Source: Enterococcus_D sp050529585 (GTDB lineage Bacteria; Bacillota; Bacilli; Lactobacillales; Enterococcaceae). From it: a stretch of DNA of 64,000 nucleotides. Of the stretch, positions 42,478 through 51,649 are shown piece by piece; the stretch's first letter is position 1, and the number at the start of each line of letters is the position of its first letter. Both the position numbers and the translations under genes were made by a program. The notes beneath the pieces were generated by a model. That model had not been told where the DNA came from and made no database searches. It saw only the letters and a program-made list of their open reading frames with translations. Location of the stretch: contig NZ_CP172882.1 of the NCBI RefSeq assembly GCF_050529585.1, forward strand, positions 372,001-436,000. Reading direction: 5' to 3'.

Positions 42478-43311
42478 ATGAAAAAAAGTAAAGTAAGCAA
42501 TATTCTCATTATTTTGATTCTATCCCTTGGAGCAATTGTAATGGTCGGTCCGCTTCTTTGGATGATATCAACATCATTGAAGGATAAGTCGGGGGTATTC
42601 CAATTGCCGCCACAATGGATTCCAGATCCAATCCAGTTTGACGCATACAAGAGATTGTCAGAATTAGATACGTTGTTTTCAGGTATCAAAAATACAATTA
42701 TTGTTTCTCTATCAGTCACAGTGGTGGGAACATTGACTTCCAGTCTAGCTGCATTTTCATTTGCAAAATTGAGAATGCCTCATAAAGACTTGTTGTTTCT
42801 AGTCCTTTTAGCTGCTTTAATGATTCCTTACCCAGCAGTGATGATTCCGCAATTTATGTTGTTTTCAAAAGTTGGATGGGTCGATACACTTTTACCCCTA
42901 ATCATTCCTGGGATGTTTGGAAATATCACGATGATTTTCTTTTTAAGACAATACTTGTCAAATATTCCGGATTCGATCGTGGAAGCAGCAAAAATAGATG
43001 GTGCTGGATATTTACAAACATTTTTCCGCTTGATTTTTCCATTGATTCGACCAGCGGTTGCGGCGCAATTTATCTTATGGTTTATGGGTGCGTGGAATGA
43101 TTATTTAGCACCGTTGATTTACTTGAACAGTCCAGAAAAACAAACATTGCAAGTTGTTATTGCCAATCTGAATGCTGCATATGCTATTCAAACAGATTAT
43201 CCATTGATTATGGCAGCATCGGTTGTATCATTGCTTCCAGTGTTGATCGTCTTTATTATTTTCCAAAAGCAAATTATCGAATCTGTGGCACTTTCTGGTA
43301 TGAAAGGGTGA
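42478..43311 (+). CDS. AraQ-like sugar ABC transporter permease (MalG type)
   Basis: A 277-residue CUT1 permease with six membrane segments and the EAA loop VEAAKIDGAGYLQTFFRLIFP; it ends in the MalG-type tail IIESVALSGMKG. It completes the membrane part of the importer. No ATPase gene follows in the operon; the EAA loops would contact a shared ATPase, for which MsmK at 14267-15376 is the candidate. AGGAGG lies just upstream of the ATG. Confidence 0.93.
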   Translation: MKKSKVSNILIILILSLGAIVMVGPLLWMISTSLKDKSGVFQLPPQWIPDPIQFDAYKRLSELDTLFSGIKNTIIVSLSVTVVGTLTSSLAAFSFAKLRMPHKDLLFLVLLAALMIPYPAVMIPQFMLFSKVGWVDTLLPLIIPGMFGNITMIFFLRQYLSNIPDSIVEAAKIDGAGYLQTFFRLIFPLIRPAVAAQFILWFMGAWNDYLAPLIYLNSPEKQTLQVVIANLNAAYAIQTDYPLIMAASVVSLLPVLIVFIIFQKQIIESVALSGMKG

Positions 43312-43315
43312 GAAC

Positions 43316-43924
43316 ATGTTTATCAAAGCAATGAATTGGCTCAATGCATGTGTGCTATTGATCGAACTCAATCTTTTGTGGCTGATTGGTAATATAGTAG
43401 GCTTTTTTGTAGTAGGATTTTTACCTAGTACATTAGCAGTTATGAAAATCTTGAATAAAAAAGATCTATTCATTGGTTACTATTCATACAGTGATATTTT
43501 TAAACAGTTTTGGCTCAATTATCTATCGACGATTCGAGTGTTTAAATGGAGGATTTTAGTATGCCCGATAATCCTAGCGATACTCTACGTAGAATTACTG
43601 ATGATTCAACAAAGTGACCTTATGCGTGCGCTATTTCAATGGCCAATCCTGTTGCTCATGAGTTATGTGATTCTAGTGATGTTGAATCTGATATTGGCAG
43701 TGGGAGCGAGTAAAGAAGGATGGCGCAAAAAGGCTCTCTTTGCTTTAGCGAGTCCATTACTATTACCTAAAGAGTCAATTGTTAGTCTTTTGATGATTCT
43801 ATCATTCTCTATTTTAAGCCTAGCCTATCATTGGGTGTTCTTTGTGGCAATATCGTTTTTTCTGTATAGTGCCAGCAAATGTATATTAGCTGGATATGAT
43901 AAGAAAGGTTTACTGAAGGTATGA
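43316..43924 (+). CDS. DUF624 (YesL-like) membrane protein
   Basis: A 202-residue protein with four to five hydrophobic segments (about 8-38, 80-97, 105-130, 155-190). The pattern NLLWLIGNIVGFFVVGFLPSTLA is typical of DUF624/YesL proteins, which sit in polysaccharide-use operons of Firmicutes beside CUT1 transporters. Function is unknown; an accessory role in transport or sensing is only suggested by context. The gene begins 4 bases after araQ and overlaps the next gene by 4 bases (ATGA), showing strong coupling. Confidence 0.85.
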   Translation: MFIKAMNWLNACVLLIELNLLWLIGNIVGFFVVGFLPSTLAVMKILNKKDLFIGYYSYSDIFKQFWLNYLSTIRVFKWRILVCPIILAILYVELLMIQQSDLMRALFQWPILLLMSYVILVMLNLILAVGASKEGWRKKALFALASPLLLPKESIVSLLMILSFSILSLAYHWVFFVAISFFLYSASKCILAGYDKKGLLKV

Positions 43925-45351
43925 GAAAAAAGCTGATTTTTATGTGTGTACCATTTTTGTTTGCTGTATCAGGATGTGCGCAGTCCGCTGATGTGGAACA
44001 AGTACTTTCAGCGCCAGAATACTCTGATGTAAGTGTCCATGATCCTTCAATAATCAAAAGCGAAGATACTTTTTATATTATTGGCTCTCATATGCAGTTT
44101 GCCAAGACAAAAGATTTAATGAATTGGCAACAACTATCAAATTCGGTCTCGGAGGATAAGTTATTCACAAATATTCGAGAGGAATTAGCCGATGATTTTA
44201 GTTATGCTAAAACCGATACGTTATGGGCGAGTGATATTCAACAATTTAAAAATGGCAAATACTATCTATACTATTGTTTATGTCAAGGTACATCGCCATT
44301 ATCGGTCATCGGTGTTGCTGTTTCAGATACAGTTGATGGTCCATATAAAAAAATAGAATCTTTCTTATATTCAGGATCGTCTCCGCAATTTGGAGAAGCA
44401 TATAATGCCACGATTCATCCGAACGCGATCGATCCACATGTTTTTTACGATGAAGAAGGAGTTCTATGGATGGTTTATGGTTCTTATTCTGGAGGGATCT
44501 TCATTTTAGAGATGGATGATCAAACTGGATTGCCGAAAGATCGTAATTCATACGGAACACATCTTTTAGGCGGCAATCACAGTCGAATCGAGGCACCTTA
44601 TATTCAGTACAATCAAGAAACTGGATTTTATTATCTTTTTACATCCTATGGTGGGCTTGATGCGGACGGTGGATATAATATTCGTGTAGCTAGATCCAAA
44701 CAACCGAATGGTCCCTATGAAGATAGTGAAGGAACGCTTATGGATCAAGTGAAAGGAAAGTATGGGTCTTTATTTGATGATGGAAGCATCCAAAATTCGG
44801 GCGTAAAGCTCATTGGTAATTTCCTTTACACAAGCAATGAAGAGTATGAGGGACAGGGTTATGTGTCACCAGGGCATAACTCCACTTATTATGATGCGTC
44901 AACGAATCAATACTATTTGATTTTCCATACAAGGTTCCCTAATGGCGGAGACTATCATTCTGTCCGCGTTCATCAAATGTTTTTTACGCAAGACGGGTGG
45001 CCAATCGTAGCACCAATGCGATACAGTGGCGAAGTGATTGCAAACTATACAGCTGGACAAGTAACGGGCTCATACACCCTCATTTCGTTTGATAAGTTTA
45101 TTTCTGATGAGATGAAGGAACCACAAGACATCAATGTAGAAAAATCTGGCGAAATAACAGGGGACGTGAAGGGAAGCTGGGAATTATCGTCAGAAAACAG
45201 CAATAAAGATTCAGTCATTATGATTGATGGTATAACGTATAAAGGAAAATTTATTTCCTGTTGGGATGAGAATCAAAAAAAACAAGTGATGACATTTACA
45301 GGAACATCCGATGCAGGCGTTCCATTATTTATTGTGAAGAATGAGGGATGA
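43921..45351 (+). CDS. GH43 endo-1,5-alpha-L-arabinanase lipoprotein
   Basis: A 476-residue GH43 enzyme with a lipoprotein signal (VSGC, lipid Cys about 18), hence placed on the outer face of the membrane. Catalytic Asp in VSVHDPSII (about 41), the pKa-modulating Asp in NAIDPHVF and acid Glu in SRIEAPYI match the family. The structural histidine in SPGHNSTYY is also present. A C-terminal domain (about 360-476; YTLISFDKF, YKGKFISCWDE) resembles that of Abn2-type endo-arabinanases. It should cut the arabinan backbone into oligomers for the importer. Confidence 0.9.
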   Translation: MRKKLIFMCVPFLFAVSGCAQSADVEQVLSAPEYSDVSVHDPSIIKSEDTFYIIGSHMQFAKTKDLMNWQQLSNSVSEDKLFTNIREELADDFSYAKTDTLWASDIQQFKNGKYYLYYCLCQGTSPLSVIGVAVSDTVDGPYKKIESFLYSGSSPQFGEAYNATIHPNAIDPHVFYDEEGVLWMVYGSYSGGIFILEMDDQTGLPKDRNSYGTHLLGGNHSRIEAPYIQYNQETGFYYLFTSYGGLDADGGYNIRVARSKQPNGPYEDSEGTLMDQVKGKYGSLFDDGSIQNSGVKLIGNFLYTSNEEYEGQGYVSPGHNSTYYDASTNQYYLIFHTRFPNGGDYHSVRVHQMFFTQDGWPIVAPMRYSGEVIANYTAGQVTGSYTLISFDKFISDEMKEPQDINVEKSGEITGDVKGSWELSSENSNKDSVIMIDGITYKGKFISCWDENQKKQVMTFTGTSDAGVPLFIVKNEG

Positions 45352-45354
45352 GAC

Positions 45355-46335
45355 ATGAAATCAAATGCAGAAACAATACAGAATCCAATTGTATATGAAC
45401 GTGCGGATCCATGGGTCTATCTGCATACAGATGGATACTATTATTTTACAGGATCTGTTCCTGGATACCAATCAATTGAGATTCGCAAGGCAAAAAGTCT
45501 TAACGGATTGGCGTTAGGTGACAGAAAAAACATTTGGTATGCTCACAAAACAGGCCCAATGAGCCAGTTGATTTGGGCGCCTGAGATCCATTTTATTCAA
45601 GGAAAATGGTACATCTACTTTGCAGCAAGTGATGACGAGCTGATTAGAGACGAAGAGCATCATCATCGGATGTTTGTTATTGAAAATTCAAATGAAAATC
45701 CCTTTGAAGGAGAATGGGTCGAGAAAGGTCAAATTTTAACCCAATTTGAAAGTTTCAGCTTAGATGGTACAGTTTTTGAACATCGAAAATCATTATATTA
45801 TGTATGGGCGCAACAAGATCCTCGTATTCCTGGTAATTCAAATCTATATCTGTCCAAAATGGAAAATCCATGGACATTACAAGGAAAGCAAGTGCTTCTT
45901 TCGATTCCAGAGTACGAATGGGAAAAAAAAGGCTTTAAAGTGAATGAGGGTCCTGCAGTAATTATTCGTAATGGAAAAGTATTTATTACTTATTCAGGGA
46001 GTGCAACTGATGAAAATTATGCCATGGGTCTGCTTTGGGCAGATGAATCGAGTGATCTGTTGAATGGATTTTCATGGCATAAAAGTGAAAAACCAGTATT
46101 TCAAACATCTGTGAGACATGCACAATTTGGACCCGGTCATAATTCATTTACCAAAGGATCAACAGGAGAAGATATTTTGGTTTACCATTCACGACCAGAA
46201 AAAAACCAAGTGGGTGATCCGCTAGCAAATCCCAATCGACATGCCATTGCCCAAACCTTTACATGGGATGAACAAGGCTTTCCAATTTTTGGTGAACCTG
46301 TAGCAAATACTAAAGTAGAAACGAAGGTGAACTGA
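45355..46335 (+). CDS. GH43 alpha-L-arabinofuranosidase/exo-arabinanase, cytoplasmic
   Basis: A 326-residue GH43 enzyme without signal peptide. The N-terminal Asp is in YERADPWVYLH (about residue 18) and the middle Asp in FSLDGTVFEH; the acid Glu is probably in VNEGPAVI (about 201). The structural His is in FGPGHNSF. This five-bladed propeller subgroup acts on arabino-oligosaccharides. It begins 3 bases after the endo-arabinanase stop and ends where the GH51 start follows directly. It would trim imported oligomers to arabinose. Confidence 0.88.
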   Translation: MKSNAETIQNPIVYERADPWVYLHTDGYYYFTGSVPGYQSIEIRKAKSLNGLALGDRKNIWYAHKTGPMSQLIWAPEIHFIQGKWYIYFAASDDELIRDEEHHHRMFVIENSNENPFEGEWVEKGQILTQFESFSLDGTVFEHRKSLYYVWAQQDPRIPGNSNLYLSKMENPWTLQGKQVLLSIPEYEWEKKGFKVNEGPAVIIRNGKVFITYSGSATDENYAMGLLWADESSDLLNGFSWHKSEKPVFQTSVRHAQFGPGHNSFTKGSTGEDILVYHSRPEKNQVGDPLANPNRHAIAQTFTWDEQGFPIFGEPVANTKVETKVN

Positions 46336-47781
46336 TTGACAATCAAAATCTTAAACACAAAATCAGGTACAACTATCAGTAAATATATTTACGGACACTT
46401 CGCTGAGCATCTAGGCAGATGTATTTATGAAGGGCTGTATGTTGGAGAAGATTCACCCATACCAAATAAAAATGGCATGCGAATAGATGTCGTTGAAGCC
46501 TTAAAAAATATTCAAATCTCTGTGCTGCGTTGGCCGGGTGGCTGTTTTGCTGATGAATACCATTGGAAAGACGGGATTGGACCAAAAGAAACCCGTAAGT
46601 CCATGGTGAATACCCATTGGGGCGGCGTGACAGAAAACAATCATTTCGGTACCCATGAATTTTTCGAATTGGTGAAACAGCTTGAGTGTGAAGCATACGT
46701 GAATGGCAATGTCGGCAGCGGAACTGTCCAAGAAATGTCGGAATGGGTCGAGTACATCACGATGGATGGGATCTCACCAATGGCCGATCTCAGAAGAGAA
46801 AATGGGCACGAATCCTCTTGGCGAATGAAATTCTTTGGTGTCGGCAACGAAAACTGGGGCTGTGGCGGAAATATGCGTCCAGAGTATTATGCTGATTTGT
46901 ATCGTCGTTATCAAACCTATGTCCGTCAATATGGCGATCAAAAAATATATAAAGTCGCGGGCGGCGCCAATGTAGATGACTACAATTGGACTGAAACATT
47001 GATGAAAAATGCCCATTGGCTAATGGATGGACTAAGCTTGCATTATTACGTGCATCCTCAAGGCTGGGAGAAAAAAGGCAGTGCGCTAGACTTCGATGAG
47101 GCAGAATGGTTTGTTACTTGTGAGAAAGCTGCGTATATGGATGAGTTGATCACACGTCATAGTGCCATTATGGATCAATATGACCCTGAAAAACGTGTTG
47201 GGATCATTGTGGATGAATGGGGTACTTGGTTTAGTGCAGAACCTGGCACCAATCCTGGTTTCTTATATCAGCAAAATACGATTCGTGATGCGATGGTTGC
47301 AGCTATTACACTGAATATTTTCCACAAGCATGCGGAACGTGTCCATATGGCCAATATCGCGCAAACCGTGAATGTATTACAGGCAATGATCCTCACAGAC
47401 GGTGAGCAGATGGTGAAAACACCAAGTTATCATGTGTTTGATTTATATAAAGTCCATCAAGATGCAGAAAAAATCGACAGCCATGGCGATCAAGGCGGAC
47501 ACATCACTTATACGATTTCTAAAAAAGAAGACACGCTCAATTTATCCATCTGTAATTTTGATATTAAAGCAACGGAATCATTGTCCTTCTCACTAGAATC
47601 GACTATCAAAGCAGTTAAAGAAGCACGTTATCTCACAGGAGATACGATGCACGCCCATAATGACTTTGATCATCCTGATACTGTGGCAATCCAAGCTTTT
47701 CATGATTACCAAGTTTCAGAGAATCAGTTGTCAGTGACAGTACCGCCAATGAGTGTCCTAACCATTTCTTTGTCTATATGA
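46336..47781 (+). CDS. abfA: GH51 alpha-L-arabinofuranosidase
   Basis: A 481-residue cytoplasmic retaining arabinofuranosidase. Acid/base Glu172 lies in FGVGNENWGCGG and nucleophile Glu294 in IIVDEWGTW, close to the positions in characterised AbfA enzymes. SKYIYGHFAEHLGRCIYEGLY and RWPGGCFADEYHWKDGIGP are family hallmarks. The start codon is TTG 46336, directly after the previous stop (TGA 46333-46335), with GAAGGTG 7 bases upstream. It releases terminal alpha-arabinofuranosyl units from short oligomers. Confidence 0.95.
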   Translation: MTIKILNTKSGTTISKYIYGHFAEHLGRCIYEGLYVGEDSPIPNKNGMRIDVVEALKNIQISVLRWPGGCFADEYHWKDGIGPKETRKSMVNTHWGGVTENNHFGTHEFFELVKQLECEAYVNGNVGSGTVQEMSEWVEYITMDGISPMADLRRENGHESSWRMKFFGVGNENWGCGGNMRPEYYADLYRRYQTYVRQYGDQKIYKVAGGANVDDYNWTETLMKNAHWLMDGLSLHYYVHPQGWEKKGSALDFDEAEWFVTCEKAAYMDELITRHSAIMDQYDPEKRVGIIVDEWGTWFSAEPGTNPGFLYQQNTIRDAMVAAITLNIFHKHAERVHMANIAQTVNVLQAMILTDGEQMVKTPSYHVFDLYKVHQDAEKIDSHGDQGGHITYTISKKEDTLNLSICNFDIKATESLSFSLESTIKAVKEARYLTGDTMHAHNDFDHPDTVAIQAFHDYQVSENQLSVTVPPMSVLTISLSI

Positions 47782-47782
47782 G

Positions 47783-48031
47783 ATGACTTGTAAGGGATGC
47801 GACATCAAAGATGAGGCAGCGACAGCAAGTGCGCATATTGATCAGTTGATTGCCGAGCAATTGGAGATGGAAATCGACTTGTCGATGCCTGAAGTAGCGG
47901 CTAACAGAATCGCTATCTGTGAAGCTTGTCCATTACGAATCAATCATACTTGCAGTAAGTGTGGCTGCTTCTACAAATTTAGGGCTAATTTGGCCCATAA
48001 AAACTGTCCTGTGGGAAAGTGGCTCGAATAA
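47783..48031 (+). CDS. Small cysteine-rich protein (DUF6171-like)
   Basis: An 82-residue protein with seven or more cysteines: CKGC near the start, CEAC at about 46-49 and HTCSKCGCF at about 56-63, ending in CPVGKW. The arrangement suggests a zinc-ribbon-like metal site and resembles the DUF6171 family, of unknown function. ATG 47783 follows the abfA stop by one base with no ribosome site of its own, so translation is coupled. A terminator-like inverted repeat follows. The link to arabinan use is by position only. Confidence 0.8.
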   Translation: MTCKGCDIKDEAATASAHIDQLIAEQLEMEIDLSMPEVAANRIAICEACPLRINHTCSKCGCFYKFRANLAHKNCPVGKWLE

Positions 48032-48123
48032 AAATAGGACTGTGGTCAGTAGGATCTAAATGATGAGAATCTATCCATATATTCTCTATTATTGATCCAT
48101 AGCCATGGTCCTATTTTATTTTT
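48031..48123 (+). terminator. Long-loop terminator within the arabinan cluster
   Basis: AAAATAGGAC (48031-48040) pairs with GTCCTATTTT (48108-48117) across a 67-base loop that can fold further (GGATC/GATCC), followed by ATTTTTAA. It probably reduces but may not abolish readthrough to the next GH43 gene. Confidence 0.6.
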
Positions 48124-48174
48124 AAGGGCAAATAGTGCTATTCGCTCAGTATTCGTGAAAAAGGAGAAAAAGAG

Positions 48175-49371
48175 ATGAATGATATCAACGGCGTTCATGA
48201 TCCAACGATCATTGAACATGAAGGAATTTATTATTTATTTTCAACAGATACACAGCAACCCATTACTACAGGTATCCCTATTCGTAGTTCAAAGGATTTG
48301 ATACATTGGCAATTTGAAAAAACGGCCTTATCTGAAATGCCTGCACAGGCGGTTGATTGGAGCCAAGCACAAGGTTTGTGGGCGCCGGAAGTCATCCAAT
48401 ACCAGCAGACATTTCGTATGTACTATTCTGCATCTACATTTGGCAGTACCACATCCTTTATTGGATTAGCAACAGCGCCGCATCCCTTAGGCCCTTGGAT
48501 CGACCAAGGAGAGATCGTCAAGACATCGCCATTGTTGGCTGATCATAATGCCATCGATGCGAACATCGTGACTGATCGTGAAGGAGATCAATGGTTAGTG
48601 TATGGCTCTTTTTTTGGCGGGATTTATCTCGCACCTATCGATAAGGAAACGGGGAAATTAGCTGCTGCGGGCTATGGTCAGCGTATTGCTTATCGTCCAG
48701 CTTCTGTAGATACTGCGATTGAAGGGGCATTTATCCATTATGATATGCAAAGGGATATGTATTATCTGTTTGTATCTTTTGATTCTTTACATGATTCGTA
48801 TCATATACGTGTCGCTCGGTCAAAGGATATCACTGGCCCTTATTTGGATTGGCGGGGAAATGCTATGACCGATCAAGAGATCGATCCGGCTGAAATAGGC
48901 ACAAAGCTGCTGGGAAGTTATCAATTTTCTCACTCACCCACGGTTTATGCCCCTGGACATAATTCGATATTTCAAGCTTCAGACCAAGACTGTTATCTCG
49001 TACATCATGCCCGCAGGCAACCATTCAGCGATGATTTTTATTTGAATGTCCGCAAATTGTATTGGCTGAATACAGGTTGGCCAGTCGCATCTGCAGTCAC
49101 GTATCAAAAGGCCTATGAGGAAGAACCAACGGAAGAAGCGTTGTTGGGTGAATGGGAAATAATCCAGTTCGATGCAACATCCGAAGTATCGTTTTCGCAA
49201 CAGGTAACGATGGACAATCTCAACAAAAGCGGGAAAAGTTACCTCTGGAATGGACAAGTATTTGTGGCCTACTTTGAACAGGTTGATGGCAAGAAAAAAC
49301 TATGCTTATCAGGTATCAATCAACAAGGATATCCATTTATCGGCATAAAGATCGATTCTTCTCATGAGTAG
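48175..49371 (+). CDS. GH43 arabinanase-like enzyme, cytoplasmic
   Basis: A 398-residue GH43 protein without signal peptide. Catalytic Asp in GVHDPTII (about residue 9), middle Asp in NAIDANIV, acid Glu in IEGAFIHY and structural His in APGHNSIF are all present. A C-terminal beta domain (about 320-398, WEIIQFD, LWNGQVFVAYFE) matches that of the lipoprotein endo-arabinanase upstream, so it may be its intracellular counterpart acting on longer imported oligomers. AAGGAG is 8 bases before the ATG. GH127 follows after 71 bases. Confidence 0.87.
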   Translation: MNDINGVHDPTIIEHEGIYYLFSTDTQQPITTGIPIRSSKDLIHWQFEKTALSEMPAQAVDWSQAQGLWAPEVIQYQQTFRMYYSASTFGSTTSFIGLATAPHPLGPWIDQGEIVKTSPLLADHNAIDANIVTDREGDQWLVYGSFFGGIYLAPIDKETGKLAAAGYGQRIAYRPASVDTAIEGAFIHYDMQRDMYYLFVSFDSLHDSYHIRVARSKDITGPYLDWRGNAMTDQEIDPAEIGTKLLGSYQFSHSPTVYAPGHNSIFQASDQDCYLVHHARRQPFSDDFYLNVRKLYWLNTGWPVASAVTYQKAYEEEPTEEALLGEWEIIQFDATSEVSFSQQVTMDNLNKSGKSYLWNGQVFVAYFEQVDGKKKLCLSGINQQGYPFIGIKIDSSHE

Positions 49372-49442
49372 ATAATCTGTCTCAGAACGGACGGTTACTA
49401 TATTTTTGCGCAGATAATGAAAGGATAAAGAAAGGTGAAATC

Positions 49443-51395
49443 ATGAAAGAATTTGACTTACATGCAGTGACTTTGAATGACACATTTTGGCAAAATTATC
49501 AGAAACTTGTGAAAGAAGAAACGATTCCCTATCAGTATCAAGTGCTAAATGATGCACTTGATGTGGATGTACAGGCAGAAAGAGAAGATGCTTCTTTACC
49601 TGCAGGCAAGAGCCATGCTTTAGAAAATTTTCGTATTGCAGCCAAACAAAACGATGGGGAACACTTTGGCTGGTTTTTTCAAGATAGTGATGTCTACAAA
49701 TGGATCGAATCAGCTGCCTATAGTTTGATCAATCAAAAAGATGAGGCATTGATCATCGTTGTAGATGAAGTAGTTGAGCTACTAGCCGCAGCACAAGAAG
49801 AGGATGGGTATCTAAACACATTCTTTCAATTGACAAGGCCAGAACTTAAATACCGACAACTGTATTTTAGCCACGAATTATATTGTGCGGGGCATTTGGT
49901 AGAAGCGGCTATTGCCTATGATTTGGCGACAGGGAAGAAACAATTGCTTGAAATTGCTGAAAAAAATGTCCAAAATATTATGCAGCATTTTGGACGAGAA
50001 GCCGGTCAAATCCAAGGTGCAGATGGACATCAAGAAATAGAGTTGGCGCTTGTGCGCTTGTTTGAACATACTGATAAAGAAATCTATTTGGATTTGGCGG
50101 CCTTTTTTTTAGAGGTTAGAGGTGAGGATCCGCATTTTTATGCGCAAGAAATTGCTGAAAATATTACGCAAGGCTTATCCACTGAACAGCCAACTGTCGA
50201 TTTAATGTATCTACAAGCCTATGATCAGCCGAAACATCAACGAGAAGCCAAAGGCCATGCCGTCCGGATGCTCTATATGGCAAGTGGAATGGCAAAAGTG
50301 GCTCAACACACCAAAGATCAAGCATTAACAGAAGCGTGTGTAGCGATTTGGAAAGATATAGCGCATAAAAAAATGTACGTAACAGGCGGTGTCGGTGGAA
50401 CAGTTCATGGAGAAGCCTTTATCGGTGCCTACGATTTGCCTAATGACACGATGTATTGTGAAACGTGTGCTTCGATAGCGTTAGTCCAGTTTTCATTCGA
50501 AATGTTTAAATTGACGCAAGATCATCAATATTTAGACGTGCTCACGCGAGCATTGTACAACAGCGTGCTGTCAGGTGCATCGATCGATGGCAAACAGTTC
50601 TTCTATGTCAATCCATTGGAAGTCATGCCGGATAGCTGTCATCATAATCCTGACAAGGGGCATGTGAAGACGCAACGTCCAGATTGGTTAGGATGTGCCT
50701 GTTGCCCGCCAAACTTTGCGCGAATGATCAGTTCATTGCAGCGTTTTGTCTATACCCGGGAAGGGGATACGCTATTTATCAATCTTTTTGCTGCGAGTCG
50801 GTTAACGTGTGCTGAACAATTTACCATTCAACAATTTGGAAACTTTCCCTTTGATGATCAAGTGACGATCAGTTACAGTGGAATTGCACAAAAAATTGTT
50901 CTCTATAAGCCAAAATGGCTAGAATCAGTGCAAATAGAGAGTGAACAGGTATGGCAGGAAACGAGAGAGACAATTATATTTGAAGCAACGACAAAGATTC
51001 AAGCCAAAATCACATTTCAACAGCCTGTTCAGATTCTTAGGGCCAATCCACTAGTCAATCAAGATATCAATCAAGTGGCGATTCAACGTGGCCCGTTCAT
51101 CTATTGTCTAGAAGAAGCAGACAATGGCAAGGGGATTTCTCAATGTCGATTGCCTATTGATCAAGTGAATTTTAGAGTAACAGAAAATCAGAAGTTATGG
51201 TCAACGACCTTAGAAATAAGTTTTGATGGATACCAAAGCCAAAGATGGACACAAGAAGCCCTCTATCTGCCCATGAAGGAAGAATATTCATCAAAAAACT
51301 GGCGCATGATCCCTTATCACTTATGGGGGAATCGGGGTGAGGGGGAAATGCGTGTATGGATCCCTTTATCTACAAGTTTCAATCAGAAGATATAG
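49443..51395 (+). CDS. GH127 beta-L-arabinofuranosidase
   Basis: A 650-residue GH127 (former DUF1680) enzyme. The unusual zinc-thiolate active site is intact: Glu340 and Cys342 in YCETCAS and the pair Cys420-Cys421 in GCACCPPN, equivalent to E338, C340, C417 and C418 of bifidobacterial HypBA1, where the CC-loop cysteine is the nucleophile. No signal peptide, so cytoplasmic. Characterised GH127 enzymes cleave beta-L-arabinofuranosyl links as in hydroxyproline-rich plant glycoproteins, a linkage not found in ordinary alpha-arabinan. It is the last gene before a strong terminator. Confidence 0.92.
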   Translation: MKEFDLHAVTLNDTFWQNYQKLVKEETIPYQYQVLNDALDVDVQAEREDASLPAGKSHALENFRIAAKQNDGEHFGWFFQDSDVYKWIESAAYSLINQKDEALIIVVDEVVELLAAAQEEDGYLNTFFQLTRPELKYRQLYFSHELYCAGHLVEAAIAYDLATGKKQLLEIAEKNVQNIMQHFGREAGQIQGADGHQEIELALVRLFEHTDKEIYLDLAAFFLEVRGEDPHFYAQEIAENITQGLSTEQPTVDLMYLQAYDQPKHQREAKGHAVRMLYMASGMAKVAQHTKDQALTEACVAIWKDIAHKKMYVTGGVGGTVHGEAFIGAYDLPNDTMYCETCASIALVQFSFEMFKLTQDHQYLDVLTRALYNSVLSGASIDGKQFFYVNPLEVMPDSCHHNPDKGHVKTQRPDWLGCACCPPNFARMISSLQRFVYTREGDTLFINLFAASRLTCAEQFTIQQFGNFPFDDQVTISYSGIAQKIVLYKPKWLESVQIESEQVWQETRETIIFEATTKIQAKITFQQPVQILRANPLVNQDINQVAIQRGPFIYCLEEADNGKGISQCRLPIDQVNFRVTENQKLWSTTLEISFDGYQSQRWTQEALYLPMKEEYSSKNWRMIPYHLWGNRGEGEMRVWIPLSTSFNQKI

Positions 51396-51410
51396 TCAGA
51401 AGATAGCGAA

Positions 51411-51451
51411 GAAACAAGCAGCATAATCAGGCAGCTGCTTGTTTCTTTTTT
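51411..51451 (+). terminator. Terminator of the arabinan cluster
   Basis: GAAACAAGCAGC (51411-51422) pairs with GCTGCTTGTTTC (51434-51445), followed by T run. Confidence 0.93.
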
Positions 51452-51541
51452 ATATAAAAAAACATGGTTTAAAGAAATGAATGCATAAAAGACTTAAATT
51501 TGTTGCAGTATATCTTTAATTTGTTCCTATATATTCTTTGG

Positions 51542-51555
51542 TGGAAGCGTTATCT
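51542..51555 (+). promoter_or_regulatory. cre-like site before the GH85 gene
   Basis: TGGAAGCGTTATCT matches 12 of 14 positions of the CcpA consensus. It lies downstream of a weak promoter-like pair (TTGCAG 51503-51508; TATATA 51528-51533) where CcpA could block elongation. Confidence 0.5.
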
Positions 51556-51649
51556 TGGATGTAAGAGCACTCCCCAGAACATATCAAGTTGGTATTACCT
51601 CACTAGTTTTAATAACGAGTGAGTGAATAGAATATAAGGAGGAAGAAGC

